Origin: Epiperipatus broadwayi
Taxonomy: Eukaryota > Onychophora > Udeonychophora > Euonychophora > Peripatidae
Assembly: GCA_028023455.1 (NCBI GenBank)
Contig: JAQFVV010006695.1
Span: forward strand, 312,001-376,000
DNA length: 64,000 bases
Direction of reading: 5' to 3'
Part shown: one piece after another, positions 35,549 through 45,808 of the stretch
Numbering within the stretch: position 1 is the first letter of the stretch
How the letters are laid out: the number at the start of each line of letters is the position of its first letter
Made by a program: the position numbers and the translations under genes
Notes under the pieces: generated by a model
What the model saw: only the letters and a program-made list of their open reading frames with translations
Told to the model about the DNA's origin: nothing
The model's database searches: none

Positions 35549-37353
35549 TGAACCGGGTGGAGTAGTTGATCGATGATGAACACAACTTAGCATGAACTTT
35601 CTACTCTTTAATAAATAACATCATGAAATATAACGTGTGAAACAATATTGTAAAACTTTTATACAAAAAGTATGATACAATTATAAACTTATACATTTGA
35701 TCTATACCAATGAAATTTAATTATTGCACCACCACGGTCCCTTAGGCAGAGAATAATAATATCCAGAGGATACCTGTATCCAAATCAGAGCTATATTTAA
35801 ATAAATATAACGGTGACCACATTTCAAGGACATAGATCTTCTCGGCTGCAGAATTTAACACCTATCATTCGAAGCACTTTTTTGTTTTGGAGTAAACTCC
35901 AGGTGCCAGTTAGCTACGAGAACTAACGTGCTTTGAATGATGGCAAACTAATTTAGTGCCTAAGAAATCACAACTAGCTCAATCAAAAGGATAGTATAAT
36001 ATACTGTTACTTTATTTAGTAGTAAAAGAATTGATTGACAATATTAAGTTTGAAAATAATTTATTAACTAACTAAATATTTATTATTGTGAATTTTAAAC
36101 TACTTTTATAAAATCTTAATTAAATTAAACAATGACTTATAATAACCTGTCACACACATATTATAATAAGATAGACAATAGTAATATAATTCAGCATTAA
36201 AATAATTACAAGCATTCAGAACACGCACATTAACAGTTCGTTTTACGCGGTTATAGGGTTCATTTATTAACTGACTCTGGGAGGCTTCAAGATTAGCAAT
36301 GGCTACATTAATATCAAAAATGGAATAAGAAAGGTTATTCATTACTTATAGGATTTTGGACATTGACTTCTTGCTGTTTGCTGCTTTTTCCAACCAGTTG
36401 TATTTGAGGTTGTTATGGAGATTCCTATGATTATTATTTCATGGCACTATTATTTAAGTCAGTTAGATATCTCTGGCAGTTTCAAGTTATTAGACAGGCA
36501 TCATTTTTATCGGGCAGGCCACTAATGTTCCATCGGACTAAGGTTGGAGACTGGTCGCATGCTTCCAATGGCTGTTAACACTGTATTGTCATGGAAAACA
36601 CTGATTCTGGATACATGATAGACTGATTGTAAAGACTCACCTGATTGAAGAACTGATTGACTGACTGAATCTGATTCTCACTCTATTTATATGACGACCT
36701 GTTGTCACTTTGTTAAATTCGCCCACTGTTTTTGATAAGATTTTAATCCTGTTTTCAGTTGGTAGCCATTGTTGATTCTGTTGTTTGTGGACTTTTTTAG
36801 TAGTAGCCATTGCTATTTCTGTTTGCATACAATCCTTGAGGGAAATTCCAATTATATGCTTTCATCTTTTTTAATTTTTAACTTTCATATTTCATTATAT
36901 TAGCACACACACATTTTACTATACTTCTTTATTTTTTTAAAATTAACTCGTTATAAACAATCTTATTTATTTTAAATAGATGGGAAGAGATTTCTTTTTT
37001 TCTTTAACTTAAATGAAAGAAAGAATACTTTTAATTTCAGAAAAAAAAAGATTTATTCTTTAAGTATTATAACTTTAATTTTTCTTTAACTTCTCTCCTC
37101 CTTCCAATTACTCTTTAAACTTTTAGATTACTTTCTTTTAGCAAGCTACATTTTGTTTAAACTAACAATAATAAAAAACTCTTTAGACTTTTATATATTT
37201 ATTTATTTCAAATGAAATGTTTTTCTTTTTTTTAAATTCAATTATTTACGGACAAATTATTGATTTTATTACTTCTGCGTTATTTATGAAAATATCTTAT
37301 TTTAATAAATTTTAGACAAAACTTATTATATGTATAGCTAAGATAGTGGTGCA
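35549..37353 (-). mobile_element. Solo LTR, family 1 (inverted relative to the 20.5 kb copy)
   Basis: Minus-strand start TGCACCAC near 37353 and end CCCGGTTCA at 35549. The TATA box CATATAAATAG lies at 36683-36693 (minus). It aligns throughout with 20468-22523. Flanking ATAT on both sides is compatible with a 4-5 bp TSD, but AT repetitiveness blurs the exact ends. No gag is attached. ORFs at 36106-36342 and 36637-36828 are incidental. Confidence 0.75.
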
Positions 37354-37865
37354 ATATATTAGCTAAATAGTTACAACAAGATATAAATACACATAAGTTA
37401 ACACATCTATTACACACGAGTCTTTTCACTGTTTTGAGGAATGTTCTTCCACTTAATATATAGATTGGCTAACTAAGCAAAACAAACACGCATTAACCTT
37501 AGCATTGGTTTTCAGTCTATCATAATACTATAAGTTATTAGACATTTCAAACCATAATAAGATCGGGGTGATCTGTTATAAACCCTAATCAGCTTGATAA
37601 CCTTCAGGAGCCAAGATCCTGGAAAGTTAAAACAACCCTCAATGGATTCTTTGACCCACACTCACTATTTCTTTTTCAGTCTTTTTATACCTTGAGTTCT
37701 TTTGTTTTTTGGAGTACTAATCCAGGTGGAGTTTCAACAATTTCAGTCTTTCTAAGAATTCAATTAGCGGTCAGGCTGCTACTAACTGAATTCTTCTAGT
37801 TATCTCATTTTGCTAATTATTTTTAAAATATTAAGGATTTTAAAACTTCTCACTCGATAATTTAA
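37354..37865. other. Right flank of solo LTR; LTR-like debris
   Basis: 37361-37440 repeats the left flank. Further on, the minus strand has a TATAAAAAG box near 37683, so this may be an old third LTR family on the minus strand interrupted by the solo LTR. No partner copy is in the window to confirm it. Confidence 0.4.
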
Positions 37866-38284
37866 TATACAAAATTAACAAAGCGTATGACACACTTGAA
37901 CGAGAAGCTATAAAGATACACAGAAATTACTATATGCTAAGCGCTTTCGAGAAGGGCAAGGAAACAAAAGCAGTAAAATAGTCTGTATTGAGAAAAATGA
38001 TATCAAACAGAAAATCAGAGAAGCACACTTTATTAATGGCAATAATAACTCCATCAATAGACGAGATACCTGCTTTGACATCTCTAAACGTTGGACTATC
38101 TAGTTCATTTGCATACGCTTTGCATACTGCTTTGTTTCCTTGCCCTATTTCCTCATTCTGCAGCTCACAGTACTGCTATGAATATGAGGCAAAAGGCCTC
38201 GAAAGCGCTTAGCGTATAGTAATTTCGGGGTATCTTTATAGCTTCTCATTCAAGTGTGTCATACGCTTTGTTAATTTTGTATAA
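37866..38284. mobile_element. TIR element, ~88-bp terminal inverted repeats
   Basis: Left arm 37866-37952 and right arm 38198-38284 are inverted complements with only a few mismatches. The inner ends of both arms carry GAAAGCGCTTAGC. The interior (37988-38190) contains a decayed frame resembling the sequence at 59990-60090. The 419-bp size fits a MITE. The partner with coding capacity is not in the window. Confidence 0.72.
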
Positions 38285-38305
38285 TTATTTTTAAAAAAAT
38301 ATATA

Positions 38306-38310
38306 CATAC
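38306..38310 (+). repeat. 5-bp TSD of LTR retrotransposon (left)
   Basis: CATAC, repeated at 40728-40732. Confidence 0.85.
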
Positions 38311-38929
38311 TGTTGTATTGGTCTGGATCATAGATCCAACTTACAGAAAAATAATACAAACACCTGAGTTACAATTAATATAATCTTTATTATATCTACA
38401 AATATATATAATACAAGAGAATATTTACAATATTAAATATTATAGATTAACGTAAACTTTGGGTTCTGCCTACCATTTCCAGCTACACATGATAGCTTGC
38501 TTCATGGGTAGGGGGTATGACTCTTCCGGCTGTACAAGACAGCTTGCCTCGAGACAACAGTAGTCTTAGCAGTGTCTGTCCCTCTGTGGACCTGCCTAGC
38601 TGCATAGGACAAATAGTGTATTGCTATCATGGGAATGCTTATAGCTGTTTAGGTTAGCAAGAGTTCCCTGGGAGAATGCATGCTGCCTTTGTAGGTTAGA
38701 CACGTTTTCCACTGACTCTCACAAAAGGCTCACTATTTATAGCCAGATCCTTGACCTTATTGAAAAACATCCGGATTCAGTGATCATCACTGCTTATTGG
38801 CCTGTATTAATCATTGGCTATATGTTTGGCTGATCATCAGCCTATTGCCAGCAAAAAACAATGCTTAATCCGATCAGATAAGATGGAATCTGGAATAGTC
38901 CATTTCTGAGAGAAGGGAGGACTATAACA
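38311..38929 (-). repeat. 3' LTR of family 2 element
   Basis: 619 bp, TGTTATAG to CAATACAACA on the minus strand, with TATA box CTATAAATAG at 38733-38742. It directly abuts the G-run polypurine tract. Confidence 0.85.
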
Positions 38930-38940
38930 CCCCCCCCCCC
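38930..38940 (-). other. Polypurine tract
   Basis: Eleven consecutive G on the minus strand immediately before the 3' LTR, the position where plus-strand DNA synthesis is primed. Confidence 0.7.
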
Positions 38941-38942
38941 AG

Positions 38943-39130
38943 TTAAAAATCAGCCCTAGAGAACAGACATGCAGGTGTGTTGGAGGACAACTAATCCACT
39001 TTGGTGCTTCTTCTGGTCTGCTGCTATCTTCGGTTTGTTGGTCCTCCTTGCTTGTACTGCCTGTCCCTGGAGATTCGTTCATTGTGGCTGCATCAATGGC
39101 AATAATGTTGACATCCATCTGCTGTTTCAA
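38943..39130 (-). pseudogene. Possible C-terminal end of a retrotransposon polyprotein
   Basis: A minus-strand frame from the Met near 39130 gives a Glu/Thr/Ser-rich protein ending with a PPTHLHVCSL stretch just before the polypurine tract. A P-P-x-x-L-x-V ending is common at the C terminus of gypsy-type Pol, but no enzymatic domain is visible. Low confidence. Confidence 0.3.
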
Positions 39131-39369
39131 CTAGGCTGTGTTCTTTTTGTTGAATTATAACTGCTTGAATCCATTTAGCCAACTATATTAGCCATTCTTT
39201 ATTTTTCTTTGATATAACATGAGAAAAATATTTATTTATTGTGAGTAACCACTCAATATTGTTATTTTTGACAGACTTTTTACTCCGCTAGGGTGAGCTT
39301 TTCTGCCTTTTCTAGAATGACCACTTTTGATTGGTTTATAAACCTGCCAATCATGTTTGTGGTCAATTT

Positions 39370-39600
39370 ATTTTTTTATTTTCCCAGAAATAAATGATTT
39401 TAACAATCACTGTTTAGTAAATACAACGAATATCCATACTTGCGTATTCATATATTTTACTTTTTGTTTTCCCCAAAATAAATGATTTTAACAAATTTAG
39501 TAAACACGACGTATTTTTTTATTTTCCCAGAAATAAGTGATTTTAACAACCACTGTTATTAAATACGTATTCGTGTATTTGAATTGGGCAGTATTTAAGT
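39370..39600 (+). repeat. Three diverged ~85-bp units ('aaataa(a/g)tgattttaac')
   Basis: The phrase occurs near 39389, 39477 and 39531, each followed by 'tttagtaaa' or 'ttattaaa' variants and a 'cgtatt' element. It lies in the internal region of the LTR element. Confidence 0.6.
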
Positions 39601-39649
39601 GTGATTTAATAATCACAGATTCATAAACTTAACAAGTGTCTACATAAGC

Positions 39650-39984
39650 GTGTACTTGCGTATTTACGTTCCCATTTTTATTTTGTTTTTCCAGCCGAGG
39701 AAAAAAATTATTTTGTCTGACTGCGCCAAACTATCTGTTGATTTGGGTAGTGTTTACTGCTCCCATTTTTTTCCCAGCCAAGGGAAAAAATTCTTTGACT
39801 GCGCCAAAATATCTGTTGATTTGGGCAGTGTTTACACTCCCACTGTTTTTTTCCCTAGCCGTGGGGAAAACAAAAAATTTTTGTCTGACTACGCCAAAAC
39901 TGTTGCGTTTGGGCAGTATTTACGCTCCCATTTTTTTTTCCCAGCCCTGGAGAAAAAAAATCTTTTGTCTGACTGTGCCAAAAC
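39650..39984 (-). repeat. Tandem repeat (78-90 bp) with four primer-binding-site copies
   Basis: On the minus strand each unit contains TGGCGCAGTCAGAC or a close variant: 39980-39967, 39896-39883, 39806-39794 and 39728-39715. The first of these lies four bases from the 5' LTR end, where the primer-binding site belongs. The word resembles the complement of a tRNA-Ser 3' end (GACTGCGCCA). Spacing is 78, 90 and 84 bp. The overlapping plus-strand ORFs of 130 and 103 codons are periodic products of this repeat, not genes. Confidence 0.75.
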
Positions 39985-40727
39985 TATTGTGTTTGGTCTG
40001 GATCACAGATCCAACTTACAGAAAAATAATACAAACATCTGAGTTATAATTAATATAATCTTTATTATATCTACATATATATATAATACAAAAGAATATT
40101 TACAATATTGAATATTTACTAAGGCTGTAACCTCAAGAATATGCGTGTAAAATATCGCATTTTTACACGCATATTCTTGAGGTTACAGCCTTAGTAAATA
40201 TTACTTACGTAATCAATGTGCGTTTAAATAAATTTATATTGAATATTATAGATTAACATAAACTCTGGGTTCTGCCTACCGCTTCCAGCTACACCTGATA
40301 GCTTGCCTCATGGGTAGGGGGTATGACTCTTCCAGCTGTACAAGACAGCTTGCCTCGAGTCAAGAGAAGTCTTAGTGGCATCCAGTCCCTCTGTGGACTT
40401 GCCTAGCTGTGTAGGACAAATAGTGTATTGCAATCATGGGAATGCTTACTGTTGTTCAGGTTAGCAGAGCTTCCTTGGGAGAATGGGTGCTGCCTTTGTA
40501 GGTTAGAGAGGTTCTCCCCTGATTCTCACAAAGGCTGACTATTTATAGCCAGATCCCTGATCTTATTGAAAACATTCAGATTCAGAGATCATCACTGCTT
40601 ATTGGCCTGTATTAATCATTGGTTATGTGTTTAGCTGCACATCAGCCTACTGGCCAGCAGCAAACAATGCTTAATCTAAGACGGAATCTGGAATAGTCCA
40701 CTTCTGAGAGAAAGGAGGACTATAACA
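39985..40727 (-). repeat. 5' LTR of family 2 element, with nested insertion
   Basis: 743 bp, reduced to about 612 bp when the insertion at 40117-40247 is removed, which matches the 619-bp partner. TATA box at 40539-40548. The inner terminus has mutated from CA to TA. Confidence 0.82.
40105..40247. mobile_element. 119-bp foldback insertion with 12-bp TSD
   Basis: Compared with the two other LTR copies, 40117-40235 is extra sequence flanked by a direct 12-bp duplication, ATATTGAATATT (40105-40116 and 40236-40247). Its core is a perfect 42-bp inverted repeat (40111-40152 with 40161-40202, loop of 8). The foldback is followed by about 33 unpaired bases. No ORF, A-tail or tRNA box. The element type is unknown; such a hairpin RNA would be very stable. 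Confidence 0.8.
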
Positions 40728-40732
40728 CATAC
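40728..40732 (+). repeat. 5-bp TSD of LTR retrotransposon (right)
   Basis: CATAC, the same as 38306-38310. Confidence 0.85.
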
Positions 40733-41058
40733 ATATCAACATGAAGCTACATTTTTTCACACCAACTTATATTTTCGCATCTCAAAATATTTAGTTATCT
40801 ATATGGCATCTGGAATCCAAACCTGTAATTTTTTCCCTATTTTACAGATTTTGACTTCTTAAGCATAAAAAAAAAAAATTGAACTATTTTTTTTTTTGTT
40901 CTTGGTATCCTTTGACTTATGAATTTGTTATCAAAACAAATAAATAAATTACAATTTTTTCTTTTAAGATAATTTTACTATCACTCTTCATGAGATAAAT
41001 TTTCTATTTTTAAATTAAGTTTATTCTCTTATAATGACGTACAAAGATAACTAAAGTT

Positions 41059-41162
41059 GTCAAGCATTGGTGGTCGAGAGGTCGCCGACAGCTGCTTTAC
41101 AAGAAGTTGTCCCGGGTTAGCGGGTTCGCTTCCCAGCTGATCCTATGACACATGAGAGAAAA
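41059..41162 (+). mobile_element. tRNA-derived SINE, copy 3, with 16-bp TSD
   Basis: It begins GTCAAGCAT and contains box A (TGGTCGAGAGGTC), a long variable arm and box B (CGGGTTCGCTTCCC). It ends CTATGACACATGAG plus an A-rich tail. TGTCA near the start can pair with TGACA at the end, like an acceptor stem. An exact 16-bp duplication (41043-41058 and 41163-41178) proves retroposition, and its perfection implies a fairly recent insertion. The unit ends at the tRNA-like part, with no LINE-derived tail body, unlike many SINEs. Confidence 0.88.
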
Positions 41163-41296
41163 AAAGATAACTAAAGTTTATAATGCAGTTTAAAAAATGT
41201 AAGTAGAATGCATTGTTTTAAATAGATGGAAAGCGATAACTACTATCATTGATGATCAATTCATATGGCATAATATGTGTACCCTGTTATAGTTAC

Positions 41297-41406
41297 TTTT
41301 TTTTTCCATGTCATAACATCGGTCGGGAGGCGAACCCACAACCGTCTGCAACCAACTACTTGCTTGCAAGGCGGTTGCGATGACCTCTCGACTAATAATG
41401 GTTGAC
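41297..41406 (-). mobile_element. tRNA-derived SINE, copy 4
   Basis: Same family as 41059-41162, opposite strand: box B is GTGGGTTCGCCTCCC near 41330 and box A is GTCGAGAGGTC near 41385. A T-run on the plus strand marks the A-tail. AGTTACTTT occurs on both sides (41291 and 41409), a possible 9-bp TSD. Confidence 0.8.
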
Positions 41407-41409
41407 TAA

Positions 41410-42195
41410 GTTACTTTGATGTGCATTTAAACAGAAAATCAACAAATGTTTTTTTTTGTTTTTCCTCCAAAAAAAATATAAAAATGATTTAATAAAAGAA
41501 TATTATTCTTTTAGAATAATACATTATTATTTTTTTCTTAATTATAGTTTATTGACTATAACTTATGAATATAGTATTTTAAATTTGCATATATATTTTA
41601 CTTTGAATGCATTAAATAACAATTAATTAGTAATTTGTGGCTATAATATCATAATAATTTGCAATAACAGATATTAACCAAGTTTGATAAATGAATTGGA
41701 AAAATAAAGACATTAATTATATATGTAAAAAAAAAAGGAAAGATGTACATTCAATACGAAATCATGTAAACATTTTTATTAATAAATTTAATGAAAAATC
41801 TTACCTACTAAGTTGCAAACTACATTTTGTTATTCCATTAGTTTGTCAATAAACAGGTAATAATTACGCAGAGAGCAAAGGTGATATCCTTAGCATATTT
41901 ATTACTAAATGTTAAAACAAAAACGAAAAAAAAAAAAAACGGTTCGTATTTTTTTCCAATTTTTTTTCAAAAGAAAGTTAATATTCAAATATAATATAAA
42001 TAGATATTGAAAATAATTCAGACCCGTCGCTGTTTCCATGATTAGCTTCACTAACAAAATTGATTTTTTTAATTTTTTCATTTTATAACTTATAATAATT
42101 TTAACATAAATTACTGAATGCTCATTAAAGAATAACTTTACAGTCAAATACAATTTATATAAATTTAATATTGACAATAATTGTAACTTTTGCTT
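41410..42195. other. AT-rich stretch, nothing recognised
   Basis: The minus-strand frame 41905-42177 is A/T-rich and low complexity (poly-Phe, poly-Lys), with no motif to support it. Confidence 0.5.
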
Positions 42196-42207
42196 TTAAA
42201 ATTCTTC

Positions 42208-42283
42208 TTTCCGGAGTACTTTGACTATTTTGCATCTTAATATTAGCTAAAGCCGCCATGTTTGATTGAGTTAAAGGTAAGCG
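42208..42283 (+). promoter_or_regulatory. Candidate TATA-less promoter and first exon
   Basis: An ETS-type site (TTTCCGG, 42208-42214) is followed 38 bp later by GCCGCCATGTT at 42252-42262, a full match to the YY1 site. The sequence AAAG|GTAAGC at 42273-42282 is a strong splice donor. ETS upstream and YY1 in the 5' UTR is the arrangement of many housekeeping promoters in animals. The ATG in the YY1 site reads only three codons to a stop, so the exon would be non-coding. The downstream exon is not visible. Confidence 0.35.
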
Positions 42284-44025
42284 AACATATTAAATATTTA
42301 CTCAAATATTTGTGCAATTTAATTGTTTGTAAATAAGCATAGCTAACTTATACAATACATATTATTATAGATATTTTTTAATAGTCAGTGTAATGAAATA
42401 TTTTGATATTATATTACTTATGTTATTGTTATTTGATTTCGACGCAGTTATAACTATCCCAATTTTGAAAGTATTTTCTTATAGACTCCTTGTTCTCAGC
42501 ATTTCTTTTAATTGACATTATAAATTTTTTTAATGTATGAATGCTTTATGTAAATTTTAGATTTTTTTTTTATCACGTGCAGCGTTATTTGGTATATATA
42601 AAAAAGTTTGTTTTTTTTTGTTTAAAGAAAAAAAACAGTTATATATTTCTTTTATGTAAAGTAGGAAAATGTGAGCAGCTGTTAAGCGTTATTTGTTCTT
42701 TATGAAAGTTGGCCAAAATTAATAGTGCACTAATAATATTAATGAATTTATATATAAATTTGCATACTTTTCATTTTTAATCTATATGAATATAAAATCA
42801 AACGAACAATTGAAATATTTACAATTTGTTTCATCACTTATTCATTTTCTTTTATTTTTCGTTAGTGTTGTTTTGTATATTATATATTTGTAATACGAAT
42901 TAAATTCATAATGCCCTGAAGATTAATAAAATTGTATGAAACTTTATTGTCTTGTAAAAATATGCATATTTGTTTGTTTTATAATTATGTAGTGCTTCTG
43001 TAATTTATTCTTTGTATTAAGAAGCGGTTGATGTTATCCAAACGATGTTTCGTCAAAATAATGCTTTTCAAATATAGAAAATTTACGAATACTGTATATT
43101 CTACTTAAAGTGGATTTGAACCCAGACTTTCAAGCTATATCTAGGTTAAGTATACGAATAAATACGTATATATATAATAAAAAATTGATAATTTTCCAAT
43201 ATCGAAATTTTTTTAATTATATATAAATAATAATAATACAAATTTACGAAACAAAATTTATTTACTAATCTAAGTTACGGAAAGGAAATAAAACTGGTCG
43301 ATATTTTATTTTTTTAATATTTGAGTAGTTAAATCAGTGACTGTGACAATAACAAAATCCTATAGGAATGGTGTTTAAAATGTTTAAGTGAGTCGGTAAA
43401 ATTTTGCATGTAAATATATATTGTAACAAGCTGACGGATTTTGACGGATTTCTCAGGAGATAGGGGGAGTGCATCTTACTATGGTCGGACTTTGGGTTTT
43501 GGATAGGATGCAAGTGATTACACGATGAAATACATAACCTATGATTATACCTACTTCCAATAGACTAGCTCTACATATTTTTATTAACCTAGATACAATT
43601 TGGGTCAGTTCATCCAATTCTCACCCCTTTCTAGCCACGTTATATCACATTATTCGAACTCGGGGAGTAATTTCTTGAACCCTCTTATCAGGGAAGGAGA
43701 GCACACTAATAGCAGTTATTGCACCTCTATATAGGTGATAATTGATTATCAAAAATCCTATGAGCATATCCAAATAACATTAGATATAAAACAAAATGTG
43801 TATGTTCAGTATATGTATATGTATTAAAAGTTATAATCAACTTGATTATGTCTATTTATTCCCTCTAAAATAATAGGATAATATTGATATGTATTAGAAT
43901 AATTAAGATTGTAATGTTTATGATAGGTATAAACTGATGGTGGATATGGCTACAGACCAAATTAAAATAACTAATTATATTACATTTATGGATTAACAAA
44001 ATATAAAATACTAATAATAATTCAA
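42284..44025. other. AT-rich stretch, no gene recognised
   Basis: A lone box B-like GGGTTCAAATCCA (minus, about 43110) lacks a box A. 43430-43740 is less AT-rich and begins like an LTR (TGTAACAAGCTGACGG), but no second copy is in the window. If the candidate exon at 42.2 kb is real, this is intron. Confidence 0.4.
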
Positions 44026-44029
44026 TCTG

Positions 44030-45720
44030 ACACGTTATTTGTTATGTCAAGGATGAGTTTCTACAATATTGATATCTAATAATGATATTTGTATAAATAA
44101 AGTCCTTACCCTCAACCCAATGGTAGAAATTCATGCACTTGACCAATTATTTACAAAGACGAATATGTAACAATATATGTATGTGATCGCGATTCTATCT
44201 GGCTAATTTAAAATATATATACAAACATAAAATAAAAAAAAAAATCTTTGTTGTCCAGACAGATCAATGGTTATAAATCATCTATACAAAAGCAATGTAT
44301 AAGTAAGCTTAATTAATAATAAACAAGTTAATATAAACTCTGTTATAATCTAGTGTGTTGCTCAATGCGAGATAATATTGAAATCTCTTACCTCTCATTT
44401 CACATTATGCTGTCAAAAGTCAGTTGGATGGGGAGATCAAAAACTGATGTGCATTTTATTTCATATAAATAAAGGTAAAAAATAAAAAAATTAGTTAAAT
44501 CTAATATTTTTCCCCTTACTCTCATAAATAATTTTCCCAAAATTATGACACATTGGCTTCCAAGTATAGAAACGAAAACATTCAGAAAATTTACAATAGA
44601 CAGAAAAAAAAAAATAAAACAAAAATCACAGTATTTATCCCATTATATTAATTAAAGTTTGATGAGTCTGCTGGAAACTATTTATTTGCCAGATAAGTTC
44701 CTATGGATGAAGATGAAATACTGCTCCCTCGAAGAGTGGCAATCTCTTGTCTGAATCAAAAGGCAATGTTATTCTCCAATTGCTCTCCTGGATTTTATTA
44801 GGCATTTTATTCAAGGCAAAAGATGTTATTCAGGTTTCTTCTAAATGGGAAGGTGAAATCTTTTTGCTTTCATGGCTTTATTGATGGTGTGCTTCTCCCT
44901 CTGGTATGAACTGTTTAGCAAGCAACCATGGTATAAAGATAATATATATCTATTGCTTTATCTACTTTCAAGTCTTTAGTGGCAATATTTCTATATAACA
45001 ACACGGTTAATTATTGTATCTTATTATTATTACGTGAATACAACTAAAGTTGCTTAATCAGCAAATAATAGAATCTTTGCTTCCAATTTATATGGTTGCT
45101 TTAAAAGTTTAGCTTTTGATAATTCTGAATACTATGTAAAAAAAAAAAAATATTTAAATTCGAATATATATATCCATCTTTGTATTCGAATTTCTTTTTA
45201 AGCAGAAAAAAAGTGCTTTATTTTCAAAAGCAGAAGACAATATAACAATTAATACTACTTTTAGATCGCGTGATTTGCGTAGTGTTTTTTAATATATGAA
45301 CCTTGTCATTTTCCATTGTTGAGCCGACATAATATATATAGTACAGATTAAAACAATAATTTGTGAACATTTTAAATTTCATTTCTACAGTTGGTTGCGA
45401 TGTGATTAAATTTAAATTCAGTCATTGTTTTGTGAGATTTATGTACAAGTTTTCGGTATAGTTCTCCCCAGTTAGTGACACATAACACATATTTTATTTC
45501 AGTGTTAGTATACATATATGTTTTTCCTAGTTGTTTAATGTTTTTATCCTTTTTTAAAAAATAAAATGATGTTTATGTAAATATATATTGGAAAGGAAAA
45601 ATGCTAATATTAATAAATTGTTTGGCAATTTATTGGTTAAACAAATATTTTTAAATGGCTCCAATTGGCAGAGTGCCCTAAACATTGGATGGTGTGTCAG
45701 GGTTGTAACACATCATTACA
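44030..45720 (+). repeat. Second long dispersed repeat, copy B
   Basis: The counterpart of 13300-15190, same orientation, about 30 kb away. Its right end runs up to the TIR element at 45809. Confidence 0.55.
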
Positions 45721-45808
45721 ATATATATATATATCCAGTATACAGTTCAGATACTAACATCATTAATAAATTATCTGCTTGTGTATATATATGTAAATAC
45801 TTTAATAA

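Larger units (their letters stand above)
38311..40727 (-). mobile_element. Internally deleted LTR retrotransposon, family 2
   Basis: Both LTRs and a matching 5-bp TSD are present, so the copy is structurally complete but short (2417 bp). In transcription order it has the 5' LTR (40727-39985), a tRNA primer-binding site at 39980-39967, about 1 kb of mostly repetitive internal DNA, a polypurine tract (11 G) at 38940-38930, and the 3' LTR (38929-38311). Gag, protease, RT and integrase are absent, so any mobility would need proteins in trans. The LTRs differ by many substitutions, so the insertion is not recent. Confidence 0.85.

Noticed and set aside
38969-39160. 63-codon plus-strand ORF beside the LTR
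   Set aside because: Lies opposite the possible Pol C-terminal frame; Cys/Trp-rich composition typical of an antisense shadow.
39650-40049. Overlapping ORFs of 130 and 103 codons
   Set aside because: Both are periodic products of the 78-90 bp tandem repeat in different frames and run on into the LTR.
41905-42177. 90-codon minus-strand ORF
   Set aside because: Low-complexity Phe/Lys/Ile product driven by base composition, with no motif.
43100-43125. Box B-like GGGTTCAAATCCA on the minus strand as a tRNA gene
   Set aside because: No box A or acceptor stem upstream; an isolated match.
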